From: Camarhynchus parvulus
Lineage: Eukaryota; Chordata; Aves; Passeriformes; Thraupidae
Assembly (NCBI RefSeq): GCF_901933205.1
Contig: NC_044601.1
Coordinates: forward strand, 45,605,376-45,669,375
Direction of reading: 5' to 3'
Length of the DNA: 64,000 nucleotides
Below, in pieces: positions 1-11,936 of the stretch; the stretch's first letter is position 1, and each line of letters opens with the position of its first letter. Position numbers and translations under genes: made by a program. The notes under the pieces were generated by a model. That model was not told where the DNA came from. It ran no database searches and saw nothing but the letters and a program-made list of their open reading frames with translations.

Positions 1-1429
1 CCCCAGCTCTAGGTACAGAGACACAGATGAAGAAATACTCTATTTTCACACAGGAAAAATCTTGACTGCTTGAACTCTGTCTGAATACACACCACCAGGA
101 CTCTGACATAGGGCTTTTTCCTGCCCTATATTCCAAAAGAAGTTGTCTGCATCCCTACTGTCCCAGAGTGCCTACAGATAGATGCCAGTGCATAAAACCA
201 AACTACAGCTCACTTATCAATCCCAGATGCAATAATTTCTATACTGTAGCTTTTGTTTGGAGATTCCAAACAATCTACCTGTGATGCAACTGACAGTGCC
301 TACATTTTAGCTATCATGCCTTTGGTATTATCTGTGAGACTGAGGTGCATCCAGGGAAATCCTCTGTGTCCATTGCAGCTCTGAGCATCCTTCTTCTGCT
401 GAAGTACTAAAGGTTTTGGTGAATGCCAAGTGCACTCAATTTCCATTTACCTCTACTACCTGCAGCATCCAGCCTCAAAGATAATTTCTGGCTAGTCTGC
501 ATCTAGACTTTGCCACTAAGGCCTAGGCTCACATGAAGTTAATGCTCCCCCTTCATTGGTATAAACATCAAGTAAAATCTGAGATGAGAAAAAACCTTGC
601 AGCAGAATAATTTCTGACAGTTTATGGTTAAAAGAACAGAGAAGTGCAATTTGAAATCACTGCTTATGTAACAAGAACCTGAGAACAGTGGTAATATTTA
701 ATTGAGGGAAAAGTAACCGAAGGAGAATTGCTTGGAGATCTGCCAGAAGGATTTTAACAGCTGGAAGTTGAAAAATGATTAATTTTGACAGGAATAAACA
801 CTCCATGTTCATAAGCAATTATGTTTCAGTTTCTGAGCTGTTTGAATTATTTTCTCTGTACTATTAACATTTTATTATCCAGATAGGAATTTGGATTAAT
901 GTAATTTAGGAAATTAATTAAAACCCATTTTTCCCCTAGCAAGTACCCACTTATCTTGGGAAAAGAAATGTGAAAGCATTCTGGAACAAGTAATTCCTAA
1001 GAACTGATCTCAGTGAAAAGTGACCACACTTAACACCATCTCTTGAGAGATAACAAGGTATGACTGCCAGGACAGGCCCAAGAAAAGACAAACACAGAGT
1101 TCTCTTGAACAGGCAGTAGTTGCAATACGCCTGCTACCTAGCTTTGTTACCTCTCCTGACATACAATAGTGGCTACCAAAGCCATAGAAGTTACAAAATA
1201 CAGTCTCCTTTGAACAGATACAAGCATAATCCTGACTGCATCAAGACAGAGAGAAAGAGCATTAAGGGTAAGCTAAAATAATTTCTTGAGTGTACTACAC
1301 AATTATATACCAGCACTGGAGTGGTCAAAGTGAAATACATTGGCTGGACTTACTAACTTCGTGGTGGACCTAGAAGATGCAGTGGAAACAAGATATGGGT
1401 GAATGGGAGGTCTAAAAAGACAGGTTTAA
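1..1429. other. Unassigned AT-rich non-coding DNA
   Basis: I see no recognisable repeat, splice-flanked exon of useful length, or RNA gene here. Short open frames follow a weak acceptor near 166, but no matching donor is present. Confidence 0.5.
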
Positions 1430-1462
1430 GGGATATCAGGTGAAGGGAGGGCATTCTCAACC

Positions 1463-1753
1463 ATGGAACAACTTGCAGACATTAGTCAGTGGAAAGTGTG
1501 GTATGGTCCTAGCCACACAGAATATTTAACCAGTAAACAAAGCCTCCCTGGACGTGCTCTACCTTACGCACAGTCCGGTACAAACCTCCAGCCAGCCAGG
1601 AAGAGTGGCCAGCCTAATTACACCCCAATACAGGCAGACACTGAGATGAATGGATACAGCTCTCCAGTTGTAAATGACCATCCTCTGAAGCCCATCCTTA
1701 AAAAAGGACAAGGCACCATTGATAGCCCAAGTGGAAGAAAAGACCAAAGCTAG
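1463..1753 (+). CDS. Candidate short ORF (96 codons), function unknown
   Basis: This open frame starts at an ATG in a near-ideal Kozak context (ACCATGG) and runs 96 codons to TAG. The frame is open back to a stop at 1427-1429. The product would be polar and proline/serine/glycine rich, without a signal peptide or membrane segment, and ends in a basic stretch containing LKPILKKGQG. It does not look like any repeat protein in this window. No polypyrimidine acceptor lies just upstream; a donor-like GTAAATG occurs inside at about 1670, so it could also be a first exon. I recognise no family. ORFs of this length occur by chance in 64 kb of DNA, so it may not be a gene. Confidence 0.22.
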   Translation: MEQLADISQWKVWYGPSHTEYLTSKQSLPGRALPYAQSGTNLQPARKSGQPNYTPIQADTEMNGYSSPVVNDHPLKPILKKGQGTIDSPSGRKDQS

Positions 1754-2784
1754 ATCTGCCCTCCTACCTGTGTCTGAAAGAACTTGTCCAGATGTCTGGA
1801 GATAAGGGAACCCAGAGAAAACAGATAAAACAACCTTGCTTAAGGAAGAACATGACTGGGAATTTTCTTTCTTGCAAGTGTTATGGTTACAAATGTAAGA
1901 AAGCTCTTCACAATTAATAGCAGGAAAGTGCTGTTGCAACAGCCAGTTCTGAGGTACTGCGTGTTCTGAGGTACTGCCTGTTCTGAGGTACTGCCACTTC
2001 CAAGGAACTCACAATGAAACACAACCTCCTTCACCTGCCCATATTGTCTATGTGAAACAAAAGCAGGCTCAATTTGCAGTGGTTTTCACAGGGAACACTT
2101 TGTACTGATAAGGCAAACATCAACCCTCAGGTCTGCCATCAGTGAAGTCTCACCACACCTCCTGTGGGACTGAACAGAGCAAATGGTGCAGCCCGAGCCC
2201 CGTGTGCAGGCTGGGAGCAGCAGCTCACAGAAAACAAGGTGCTGCAGGGTGCTGCACTGGCATAGCAAATGCGCTGATAGGCACACTCTACCTGCTAGAT
2301 AAACACGTGTGACTCAGTGTGGAAGGGGAGACTACTTCAATTAACCTTTGTGCTGCACATCACCCAGCCTTTACAAAGCTGAGTAGAGGCTGATTTGTTG
2401 CAGAGCACTTTTGTCCTAGCATCCAAGTTCACATATAATCTCCTGGCTTTCTTCCTCATTATAAGAGGAGTTTAAAATATTTGCCAAGCCCTTGGCATGG
2501 TTTTTGAAACCAAGAACTAGTAAAACAAGGTGAAGAACACAGTTGCTGGAGGGCAGTTACGTTTAGGAAGTGGCACTTGGGAACTCTCTGGTGTTACTTT
2601 GACCAAGGCATTTGATGGGTGTTTAAACTGGTCTCTAAAGACAGTGATTAACTTAGACTAGATACACTGTTCTCAAAGGGCTTTACTTCAGGAAGATGAG
2701 TTAGCTCACAGGCTGTTTTGTAGACTAGGTTGCAACTGGATGTATAGGAAATGCAGTGAACTAAGAGGAGGATCATCACCAGTT
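1754..2784. other. Unassigned non-coding DNA with a GC-richer patch
   Basis: A more GC-rich patch lies at about 2130-2290. Apart from the tandem repeat at 1946-1996, nothing recognisable is seen. Confidence 0.45.
1946..1996 (+). repeat. 17-bp tandem repeat, three copies
   Basis: Three head-to-tail copies of the unit GTTCTGAGGTACTGCNT start at 1946, 1963 and 1980. They differ only at the last two or three bases. Such uniform copies suggest a recent slippage expansion. Confidence 0.9.
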
Positions 2785-2889
2785 TTCCTTAGAGTGGACT
2801 ATTGCATGCTTAATTAGGCCTCCATCTAGACAGTTTAAAATGGAAAATTTCTTCAAAATGCTTACTTCTACCCCCATTTTGCTCATTTC
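2785..2889 (+). repeat. Diverged duplicated segment, copy A
   Basis: This block resembles 3571-3675. Both contain CCTTAGAGTG, then TGCATG, CTCCATCTAG, GAAAATT and a shared TTTTGCT near the end. The two are in the same orientation about 786 bp apart. They could be two relics of one unidentified interspersed repeat or an old local duplication. Confidence 0.6.
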
Positions 2890-3256
2890 ACCTGTAAATG
2901 CTCCCAGGTTCAGAGATAACTAGCAAAAAAGGAGGACAGACTGAATGTAGCAGAGAAGAAAAGGGCAGGTTTTGTTGGGGCACACTTTATTTTTATGGGT
3001 GTATTGAAATCAGGCAGAGATCGAACATGATGCCTATCACCAGGTTTTTCCTTCATGGGGAAAATTACATGGCCCCTGTAATTTGTCAGAGATCTTTCAC
3101 AGGTGGAAGCTGAGAACAAGAGCATCAGCCCCACATGTGGAATGCCTGACTCACTAACAATGTCTGTGCTGAGCCAGGGGGTTTATTGGCTAAACCTCCA
3201 GACAGTGTCAAAATTAAAGTTTGTTTAAAAGAGAAATCTGAGAAGCTGCCAAGAGT

Positions 3257-3300
3257 GAATGGACATTTCTTTCTGTGTAACCTCCCAGGGTTTTATTTCA
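3257..3300 (+). repeat. Diverged duplicated segment, copy B
   Basis: This block pairs with 3386-3428. Both read ATGGACATTTCTT, then a variable stretch, then GTTTTATTTCA. Together with the A copies it shows internal repetition of the 2.8-3.7 kb region. Confidence 0.6.
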
Positions 3301-3385
3301 GGAAGGGCTAAGCAGGGTCTTGGCATTTAGCCCCAGGAAGCATCATACTTATTCAGTCCCATCCAACCCACCACATCCCTGCATG

Positions 3386-3428
3386 CATGGACATTTCTTC
3401 CATTGTAATTTCACAGTGTTTTATTTCA
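3386..3428 (+). repeat. Diverged duplicated segment, copy B'
   Basis: Second copy of the 3257-3300 block, in the same orientation and 129 bp downstream. Confidence 0.6.
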
Positions 3429-3570
3429 CTAGGTTACTTCAATCTTAGAAAAAGAGGTTTTAACCAGGAAGATGGTTACAATGAGCATCATGTGCTATTA
3501 AGTGCTTTTGATATTTAATGTCATGGCATGTATAAGCACCATGCAAATTGGATTAGATTCAGAAATAGTC

Positions 3571-3675
3571 TTCCTTAGAGTGCACTAGTGCATGTTTATT
3601 GAGTCTCCATCTAGTTAGTGTCAAACAGAAAATTCCTTCAAATTGGCTGATTTCCACCCCTGTTTTGCTGATTCT
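3571..3675 (+). repeat. Diverged duplicated segment, copy A'
   Basis: Second copy of the 2785-2889 block in the same orientation, with several substitutions and small indels, so the duplication is not recent. Confidence 0.6.
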
Positions 3676-4461
3676 ATCAGCTCATTCTATCGGGAGGACA
3701 ATTAAAGAAGGAACAGTTGGTAAGAAAAATGAAAAACAGTTAATTCAAAACTCCCTTTTAAAACTTTGTTTTCTCTGTGCACTTGGGGGATCACAACCAC
3801 AAAGAGGATTTTATGTGAAAAGGGAACAATTCTGGGTTTCCTACTTGGACAAAATAATTTCAGCAAATATTTAGGCTTGCCCAAATAAGTGCAACAATTT
3901 ACAGTGGCTCCAGGAACCAAAATTTAACAGACATGACGCAGTAGGAAAACTGAATCACTGTCCTGACACTTTTTTTGGTTTGCATTGATAAAATGTGCAA
4001 GATGTACCTCTCCTCTGGCAACATTTCTTTCCTTCCTCCTTACAGAGTCTTGTTCTTGCAACCAATAATCAGCTATCAGCAAACTACTTTTGCAGCCACT
4101 TCAAAATGCAGCTGCACATTTGCCTTGCAGAGAGTGCAAAGGGGTAGGATTCATTAGGACATGTCATGGAATTCCACTGCTTTCCTTGCTGGCTGTTAGT
4201 CATCTTAGCTGCTACCTAGTGCTAGCTAGGAAAGCTAGCTCAACTGCTTGGTGTAGTAACTGGGAATTTTGACATGGCCTTCAACAGAGCCAATGTCTCA
4301 GGTCAGCTGCAAAAAATATGCTGCAGGATGTTAAGTATTTGGTCTTCTCATTTAAGAACTGAAAATATTTCATGCCTCCTAACAGCAAAACATCTTTGAC
4401 GTGTCACATTTTTAACAAGACCCATGTATCTCAAAATCCTGTGGTCAGTTTAGCACTTGCT
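3676..4461. other. Unassigned AT-rich non-coding DNA
   Basis: I see no recognisable element between the duplicated segment and the CR1 element. Confidence 0.45.
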
Positions 4462-4978
4462 CTCACAGAATCATAGAACCATTGGGGGTGTAAGGGACCT
4501 CTGGAGATCATCCAGTCCAAGCCTCCTGCCAAGGCAGGGTCACCCAGAGCAGGTGACACAGGAACATATCCAAGTAGATTTTGAATGGCTCCACAGCCTC
4601 CCTGGGCTGCCTGTTCCAGTGCTCTGCTACCCTGCAACATAAAGTTCTTCCTCATGCTGAGGTGGAATTTGTGTTTTTAGTTTATGGCCATTGTTCCTTG
4701 TCCTGCCACTGGGCACCCCTGAAAAGAGCCTGGCACCATCCTCTTGACACCTGCCTTTGAGATATTTATAAGCATTAATGAGAGTCCCTCTCAGTCTTCT
4801 GTTCTCTGGACTGAACAGATCCAGCTCTTTCAGTCCCTTCTCATAAAAGAAATGCTCCAGACTCGTAATCTTGGTCACCTCTGCTGAATCAATCCCCTTC
4901 AGTTGTTCCTTGTCTTTCTTGTCCTGAGGAGACCAGAACTGGACACAGCACTTCAGATGCGGCCTCACTAGGGACAAG
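4462..4978 (-). mobile_element. CR1 LINE, 5'-truncated 3' end
   Basis: Read on the minus strand, this is the C-terminal part of CR1 ORF2 followed by the 3' UTR. The frame at 4627-4977 contains [17 protein letters not shown] and [16 protein letters not shown], both matching the conserved end of the CR1 reverse-transcriptase polyprotein. The element ends at 4462 with the complement of TTCTATGATTCTGTGA, the usual CR1 terminus. It is about 0.5 kb of a roughly 4.5 kb element, which is normal 5' truncation for CR1. It cannot move by itself. Confidence 0.95.
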
Positions 4979-5637
4979 TAGTTCTCTTTCTCCTCCTTAC
5001 TCTAAAAAGACAACACCTATTCACACATGTTTAATGGCATTTGTAGTGAACTCCAATAATATGTGAAATAGGCTATCACAGGGAAGTCCTCCATCTTCTT
5101 TCTAATGCTGTCTTTCAGGATGCAGAAGTGTCTTCAATGCCTCCCATGCTCTGTAATTCTGTTCCATCTTTATTACTGCAGAGATATTTTGGCTTTCTCC
5201 ATGGAGGCAGTTAATAAAATTTATTGTTAACTACAAACTCTATAAATGCAGTCTCTGGAAGATAAGCCAATGCAATATGCTGGCTTCAGATCTGGCAGGA
5301 TCAAACTAAGCAGAATCATTTGGTGGATTTCAGGGAGGTGAATGCTAGCTCATGCAGAGTAACCAAAGGCAAGTTATTTGTCTTGTATTGCGAAGCAAGC
5401 ATAACTTAGACTGAGGTCTCCTTCAGTTCTTGAATCTCCCAAGGTGAGGATGGGGTTAAAAGAAAGGTTTTTCTAAATCAAACTCTGTTCCAAAAACGTT
5501 AGGGATAAAACTAGGAGCAATTATGTGCTGTTATTAAAACAGCACCTAGAGCTGAATGCCAGGAGCCTCACTAAACACACTCCATGAGATGATTCCTGCA
5601 CCAAAGAATTTTCAATATGAACAGACAAGACAAAGAC
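4979..5637. other. Unassigned non-coding DNA
   Basis: It holds one exon-like segment (from 5119, after a good acceptor), but two frames are open and no donor fits the downstream gene model, so it is not called. Confidence 0.4.
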
Positions 5638-5778
5638 AGTACTGTTATTTTCATTTTACAAACACTGAACCTAGACACTGAGACTAAGTCACCACAGCAC
5701 GGTGATTAGGTCATCTGCCAAGGTCATATAAGGGCTCTGTGCTAGAGCCCAGACCCGAGTCTATTTGTGTAACTCAGA
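5638..5778 (+). mobile_element. MIR-like ancient SINE relic
   Basis: The order of blocks matches the MIR/CORE-SINE centre: TTTCATTTTACAAACACTGA, then GACACTGAGACTAAGTCA, then GCCAAGGTCATATAAG, then GAGCCCAGACCCGAGTCT. The MIR consensus has the same sequence of ideas (attttacagatgaggaaactgag ... ccaaggtcac ... acccaggtct). It is strongly diverged and has a small insertion, as expected for an element that predates birds. Confidence 0.6.
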
Positions 5779-8240
5779 TATAGTTATGTGCTTTGGAAGA
5801 GCTTACTTATCCTGAGTTTTCAGAATTATGTTGATGCAGTTTTGATTTCCAGAATAAAAAGTCAGAAATCTCTGACTCCTGCTGCACCCAATCCCCTCAG
5901 CAAAAAAGTTTGAGTGCAGGAAGAATACATTTCTAGAAAACAAGCCATGCTTTTTATAGGCCTAGGCTCACATCCTAAAGAGCCTTCGATTCAATCAAAG
6001 TGTTTCCACCCTATACACTTTTACATGCACACAAAATCCCAGCAACAGGTCATCTAACGTTTGCTTGTTGTGTGAAAATGCCCATTTTTTATTGCTTACA
6101 AAACAGTGATAAGGAATCCTATCTAACAACAGCCTTGGACATCTGGCCTGGTTAAAAGCTTCTGAAGTAATTTATTCCAACAATTTTATAAAGATTGTTT
6201 TAAATACTGTCTTAATTCAAAACAAAACCAAAGCCAACTCTTCATAATCTAAATCTCTATTCTATGGTCAAAAGTAATGAACTGGAGATTTCAAAGGTAG
6301 AACTACCAGCGTTTAATTCTCACTTACTTTCAAGGGCATAAAGAACTTGATGACTCTTTGTATCCCTACGAAACTTTCAATATTTTGGGTCTTACATGGA
6401 GAATACAATGTATTCTGAGAATTACCTACATCTAGAATGCTGTTGGGCTATTTGGAATTACTGAGAAGTCTTTCACTTCAAACTCAAACTGAAATATTTT
6501 ATGCGCAGTCTACAATAAGACATTGTTTTGCTCTGAAAAAGATTGCTTATCTCTTCTGGTTGTTACTGTCTTCTGCCCTAGCATTTTACAGGAAATTAAT
6601 GGGGATGAGAGAGGTGTTTCTCCTTCACCTGCATTTCTTGCTTGAGAAGCAAAACCATTTAAAAAAACGTTTTATTCCTTACAGATATGACAATTCACAC
6701 CAGTAATTTCTGGTGAGACTTGCACATCTTGTTGACACGTCATTTTTTATTATGAAGAGGGCAAAACAATTTATATTACCATATTTCGCAAACATAATTT
6801 CAGGTGAATTTTTGACCTCCACTACCTCTTTCACCACCATCTCTCTACTTAAAAGTCAAAGCGATTGGTTAATTTATTTCCCATTAAAACTGATAGTTCT
6901 TTTCTGATTATTCAAGCTAGCAGGAGTAAGAAAAGATTTCTGCTTCTCTTCCAGCACTCATTCATGCCTTTGGATAGAGCTACACTAACTTTCTCAGGGA
7001 TTGTCTCCTCCCAGTTAATGGAAACAATCCTTGAAAATCACTTATTCTGCCTGAGACCACACATTGAAAGCAAATGTAAGATGAGCCAATTCTGATGTTG
7101 TAGAAGCAGAATCCCATTTGTCCCAAGTTCTGAGCCCCAATGTTAAATTCAGCTCTTAAATTCTAGAAGGATGTAGAAGGATGAAAACAAGGAAGAAAGA
7201 AATTATTTCTGGAAGTACATTATTGCTGTTACAGAAATAAGTTTGTGTCATATTTTAAAAAAATTAGCACATTCATAGTTACTTAATAATGTAATTCCTA
7301 TTATTTATCATATAGACCAGCACATGAATCAGTGATTTCCAGCGTGACTGAGAAAGAGTCTGCAAGGAAGTCCAACATACAAACAGGAAGTCCAGCTCAC
7401 TAACATGATAATGGAGGTCTGGCATCTTGAAAGATACCAAACAAAAACCCAAAACTCAAAAACCCCAAAACAAAACAGGGCACACTTGTTTTCTCACTAA
7501 ATCATTCCAGCTTTGCAGATAGCATAAACCATTACACAGGTTATGCTGCTTTTGAAAATACAACGTTTCATTATTGATTCGTATAGATGTTCAAAAAATC
7601 AGAAGGGTTTTGTTCACTTTGAAAAATGCTAACAGAATACTAAGCTGCAAATTAGAATATCAGATAAGCTAGGTCTTGTTGACAAATTAATTATTTCTAT
7701 AATTCATTGCTCTTTTTAAAATCAAAAACTCATTAAGTCAGTGGGTGAGCTGTTCTGAGGAAGAATAATCAGAAGATAATCATGCCAGATTTGAATAATT
7801 TTATCTCAGCTCTTCCACTTCAGGCTTCTGTAGTGATCTAAAGGGTGGAATTTGAACTTCATTACAAACTGCTTATGCATAAAATTCAGGTGGATGGGAA
7901 AGTAATTTGAAGAATTTTTATCCTGGTAATGAGTTGCCTTTGAAGTTTGTGAGCTAGTTGTTGGACAAATTTGTAAACAATTAATGTTTGTGCACAAGGA
8001 ACTAGGACACTAAAAGTTTTGGATTTTATTAATTAAATTAGTTTCTAAGCAAAGACTAAAGAACGCCAAAAATAACTTTTTCTTTTGTCTTATTAAATGC
8101 CCCTTCCACTGCTCTGATGGCTGAAAGTTTTTAAGGACTCCACCTCCCTGGGCTAAGACCATGTCCCTTTTTATTTCCAAGCTACACCCTGGTCTAATAA
8201 AAGAGAGACTTTTTCACTTTACCTCCCTTACATCCCTTAG
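5779..8240. other. Unassigned AT-rich DNA; possibly an intron upstream of the 8241 exon
   Basis: No repeat is recognised. If the gene model at 8241-13074 is right, its upstream exons lie here or before the window. The best splice-flanked candidate (about 6682-6709) would create a stop at the junction and was rejected. Confidence 0.4.
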
Positions 8241-8369
8241 ATACTCAAAGCAGCTTCATCAATACTCCTTTGAAAACCTGCTCATGCAGCATGTGCTCAC
8301 CCAGCGCTTTCACAAGGGCTGTATCTCTGTGGATCCTGTCACCAGCACTATTCAGCTGACTCAAAAGAC
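8241..8369 (+). CDS. Candidate internal exon 1 of an unnamed gene (model 8241-13074)
   Basis: The segment follows a pyrimidine-rich acceptor (acctcccttacatcccttag) and is open for 43 codons. The frame includes QLHQYSFENLLMQHVL and KGCISVDPVTSTIQLTQK. It ends at GAC|gtgaaa, a weak donor, just before an in-frame TGA, so the donor is needed for the frame to continue. It enters and leaves in phase 2 (129 bp, a multiple of three). The two leftover bases AC join the first base T of the next candidate exon to give Thr. I do not recognise the protein. The main doubt is the donor. Confidence 0.38.
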
Positions 8370-10687
8370 GTGAAAACCTGGCCTGGTAGGTGGTGCATCA
8401 CGATCATTAGAAAGCAGTATCTGCATACATGCAGTATCAGACCCATAACCATTACCACCTGCTCATCTCATTCACCTCACACAGAAAGGGTTTTGCAGTG
8501 TGTGCTACTAGGAGCAAGGGTTTTCTGTTCAGAATGACCCACTGCAGGCCCTGAGGACCCATCTCCATGCAACAACAAGTAGGCGCCATCACTGGCAATC
8601 TTGTTTGAGTCTTTCCTAAGACGGTGCTCTGCATGACTGCTGCAAAACAGGAGGGTTTCTGTAATGCGCACACACACACAGACCTACCACTCTCTGCTAC
8701 TCTCATTGAGGTGTGCAGGTAAGGACAAAGGACACCCACAAACCTTCGCAATAAACCATTTTTCCTGCAGCTGGCATCTCAGCACACCACAACCATGCTG
8801 TAAACCTTAGGGCCATTCTTGGACAAGATCCCTTTGCAAGAGCATGGCATGCAGAAATCTCATGGCCTGAGCCTAACAGCTGTGTCCTCAGATTAGTGCA
8901 GTGCAGGTTGGGTTCAGCTTAGCACTCAGTGCCTTCAAGAAATGAGTCTGAACAATGTACTCCTAGCAACTCCAAGCTTTGGCAGGGCCTGAGTTTTGAA
9001 GATTGCATGTTTCAGCTAGCTGTAGTCATAAAAGCACTAACTCAGTAACTCAGTTTAAAGGCACATTCCAGTGTGTCATACTAAGCCTCTAACAGCCCTC
9101 AGGAGGCTGTCTCAGCATGTGGCAATGCTACTCCCATGATCACACACCTGGCAGAGTAAACGCTTCTTTCAATTAAAAATGTCTTTAGGAATGCTAAGAT
9201 AAGAAAGAGGTACACAGTGCTCGTTTGTATGCTGGTATCTACAATTTTCAGCCTCAGATATCAGGCAGACACAAAGAAAGCAGCAAACACAGAATGTGTC
9301 TCATTAATAAACTGGTTTTCCTCTGTGCACCTGAAAACATTTTCTCCTTGAAGACATACATAACCATCAGTACATTACAGATGTAAAATTCCAAAAGGCT
9401 GAGGGATCAAGGCTGTCCAGATAACATGTTTAAGTACAAGCATTCTGGTCCATGCTGAAGGCAACATCTTGTTAACATGTCTCTTAGCAGTTTTTGACAA
9501 AATGTATTTGCTCATTACAGATAAGCCCTGAGCATAAGCAGTCTGGGTAATCTAAGGAGAGAAAGAACAGTGCTTTTCAAAAGAATGAACTGACTGAAGG
9601 AGGAAATTTAACTTCACCAAGGAGACTGTCTCAGCAGCAGCTCATATAATACAAATCACAGAAATTTAAAATGCTTGGTGTTTTTCCTTGATTTTTCTTC
9701 AGCTTGCTGTTTCTAATGGTACTGGGGACTCAGAAAAATTGTTTAGTCTTGGAATTGGTAACATACAAAACCATATCAAATTTTATTTTTAAACTTAGTT
9801 TCTACCTTAAAAATATCTAAGGTTCTTTATAAACCTTTGACATGTCACTTGAAATACTGTTAAAGGCTGTCTCATTTTTCCTAGCTAAAACCCCCTTAAT
9901 TTTAGCCTAAGCCCATTAAACCGGTACAATAAGGCTTCTACTAACATGAAATTCTGCATCCACAGAAACTAATGACAAAATTTTCACACACCTCGGTAGG
10001 CCACAATATTGCTCCTTCAGACTTGCAGTATATGAATATTAATTTGCCAAACTATTAAGCCAGAGATAAATACTTGAAATAAGACTGTGTAATACTGCAT
10101 GCAAAGTGCATTATAGAAAGGTTAGTAGAATTTATATCAGCAAGTATATATAGAGCTGTACATCAATTGCTGAGCTTTATTACTCATTCATGCTGGAAAG
10201 AGTTATTATTGTTTGCTCCAAATTCTTCACTTCTAAAAACATATATATTGCCAGTATGTAAAAATAACTGGTGCTTTCCAAAATGTTTATTACTGCCCAT
10301 TATAAAAGAGCAGTCTAAACAAAAAGCATGTTAGGGCAGCATTCTAAAAATTGATTAAAAATGGAGAATTAATTATTCTTTCTTGCAATTTTTGTCATAC
10401 AAGAAGGATACACATTTATTTCATAGAATTTGGTAGTTCTTTGCTTCATCTTAGTGATCAGGTTGCTCCACATCTTTTTTATGGAGTACCCTGTACCTTC
10501 AGATTGCTTGTTCATCACACAAAGTAACGGGAGATTGTTCTTCTGAACAGAACTGCCTAGATTTCTGATGGTATTTATAATACTACAACTTTAAAAATTT
10601 TTAATAAACATGTACATTTTATTTCTCTGAAAACGTCCCTGACAGCTGGTGTCCCTTAGTTAGGGCCATACTTGCGTTGTTTCCCAG
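8370..10687 (+). other. Putative intron, no recognised repeats
   Basis: Inferred intron between candidate exons 1 and 2. It is AT-rich, with no CR1, SINE or LTR recognised. Confidence 0.35.
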
Positions 10688-10766
10688 TCACAGGGGCAGC
10701 ACTGTGCAAGCGGCGCCGAGGCAGCTGCGGCTGCTGCGCCAGACGGCGGGGGATGTCTGCACGCAG
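10688..10766 (+). CDS. Candidate internal exon 2, CpG-dense
   Basis: It follows the acceptor cttgcgttgtttcccag and ends at a near-perfect donor CAG|gtaagc. In the frame set by its neighbours it reads through VQAAPRQLRLLRQTAGDV without a stop. The 79 bp begin with one base completing a codon and end on a full codon, so the next exon starts in phase 0. It holds a striking CpG cluster (about eight CpG in 60 bp) in otherwise CpG-poor DNA. That fits a coding exon or a small CpG-island core equally well. Other frames are open too, so the frame rests on neighbour phases. Confidence 0.35.
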
Positions 10767-11936
10767 GTAAGCAGCTGTGAGTGCTCTCTGCCACCCACAT
10801 CGGGGAGGCTGAGGGCCATCCAACCCTGCCTGCAACTGGAATGAGAACATGTGATTGCCTGCCTGCATGCATGCAGACATGCCTTTTATCTTGTCGTGAT
10901 ACAGCCAGCACTTGGAGGATCATGCCAGTTCTCAGGCAGCTCTCAGGGTTTTGATGAGACACCCTTTAAAATGGTGAGAGGCAAGAAGGCTTCTTGCTAT
11001 CCTCCAGAAATTCATTGTATTCTGCTGACTGTAAAGGACACCCAGATGAAGACATCTATGCTGTAGCCATCTAAAAGTGGCAAAGCTAAGACTCATTTTA
11101 GTTGACAGGTATTAGTTTTGTACTTAAGAAAATTTCACAATGAACAACTGGGGAGATCATCATTTTGCAGTGCACATCTTTCCAGAGCAGTAAATGCTAA
11201 TTGAACAAGCATAAGATTAAGGTGCTCTTAAAATCTCAGCTTTGAAAACAGTGGCCTGTCTGGTGCAAGTCTGAAGACCTCCAGTGAAAATCCCTGATTA
11301 AGAGGGCAAAAAACCCTTCCCTGTCTGACATGTTGCTGCCAGTGACAGCAGGGTGGAGCAGCCAGCAAAGCTCAGCCCTGCCGTGGGAAGATGGTGACGG
11401 ACCTTCAGTGGCCAAGACTCTGATTAGGGAGGGAGGAGTGGGTTTCCAATTAATTATAAACCTTGGCACAGGTTCAGATGATGTCGTGCCTGTGACTTGA
11501 TAGGTTTAGAGGAAATATATATCTGAAAGGAGGATCTGTCCAGAGTGATTGAGTTATACTGCAGTTGAAAGCAGAACAGATGTATAAGCAGAAGTGATGG
11601 TGTCACTGAGAATCAGTTACATATCTCATGGGAAAACCTTCATTTGTTGAATAAGGACAATATGCTATACTGCACACATATCCTCCTATAAATGTAATCC
11701 ATTTACCCTGCTCTGAAAGTATGTGTGACAGCTGTTCTGCCCAGAAGCAAAATGACATTTTATATCAAAAGCATTATTGATTTCTTCTCTTAACTGACTT
11801 TGGTAAAACACTGAAAGCAAATGTTAATATGCAATACAAATCTACAGAAATTGTCAGTCTGCAAAGTGGAAAGGGTTTGGCATTTTCTGCTAACTCTTCT
11901 TATTTCACATCTTTCTGCATTTTCTGATTCTCTCAG
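10767..11936 (+). other. Putative intron
   Basis: Inferred intron between candidate exons 2 and 3. It contains short ORFs on both strands at 10851-11066 and 11236-11469 with no supporting signals. Confidence 0.35.

Noticed and set aside
4627..4977. 116-codon minus-strand ORF
   Set aside because: It is a remnant of CR1 ORF2, so it is reported as a mobile element and not as a host gene.
5119..5217. Exon-like segment after a strong acceptor (tctttcag)
   Set aside because: Two frames are open and no donor gives the phase needed to join the exon at 8241.
6682..6709. Mini-exon between a good acceptor and GTGAGA
   Set aside because: Joining it to 8241 creates an in-frame TGA at the junction.
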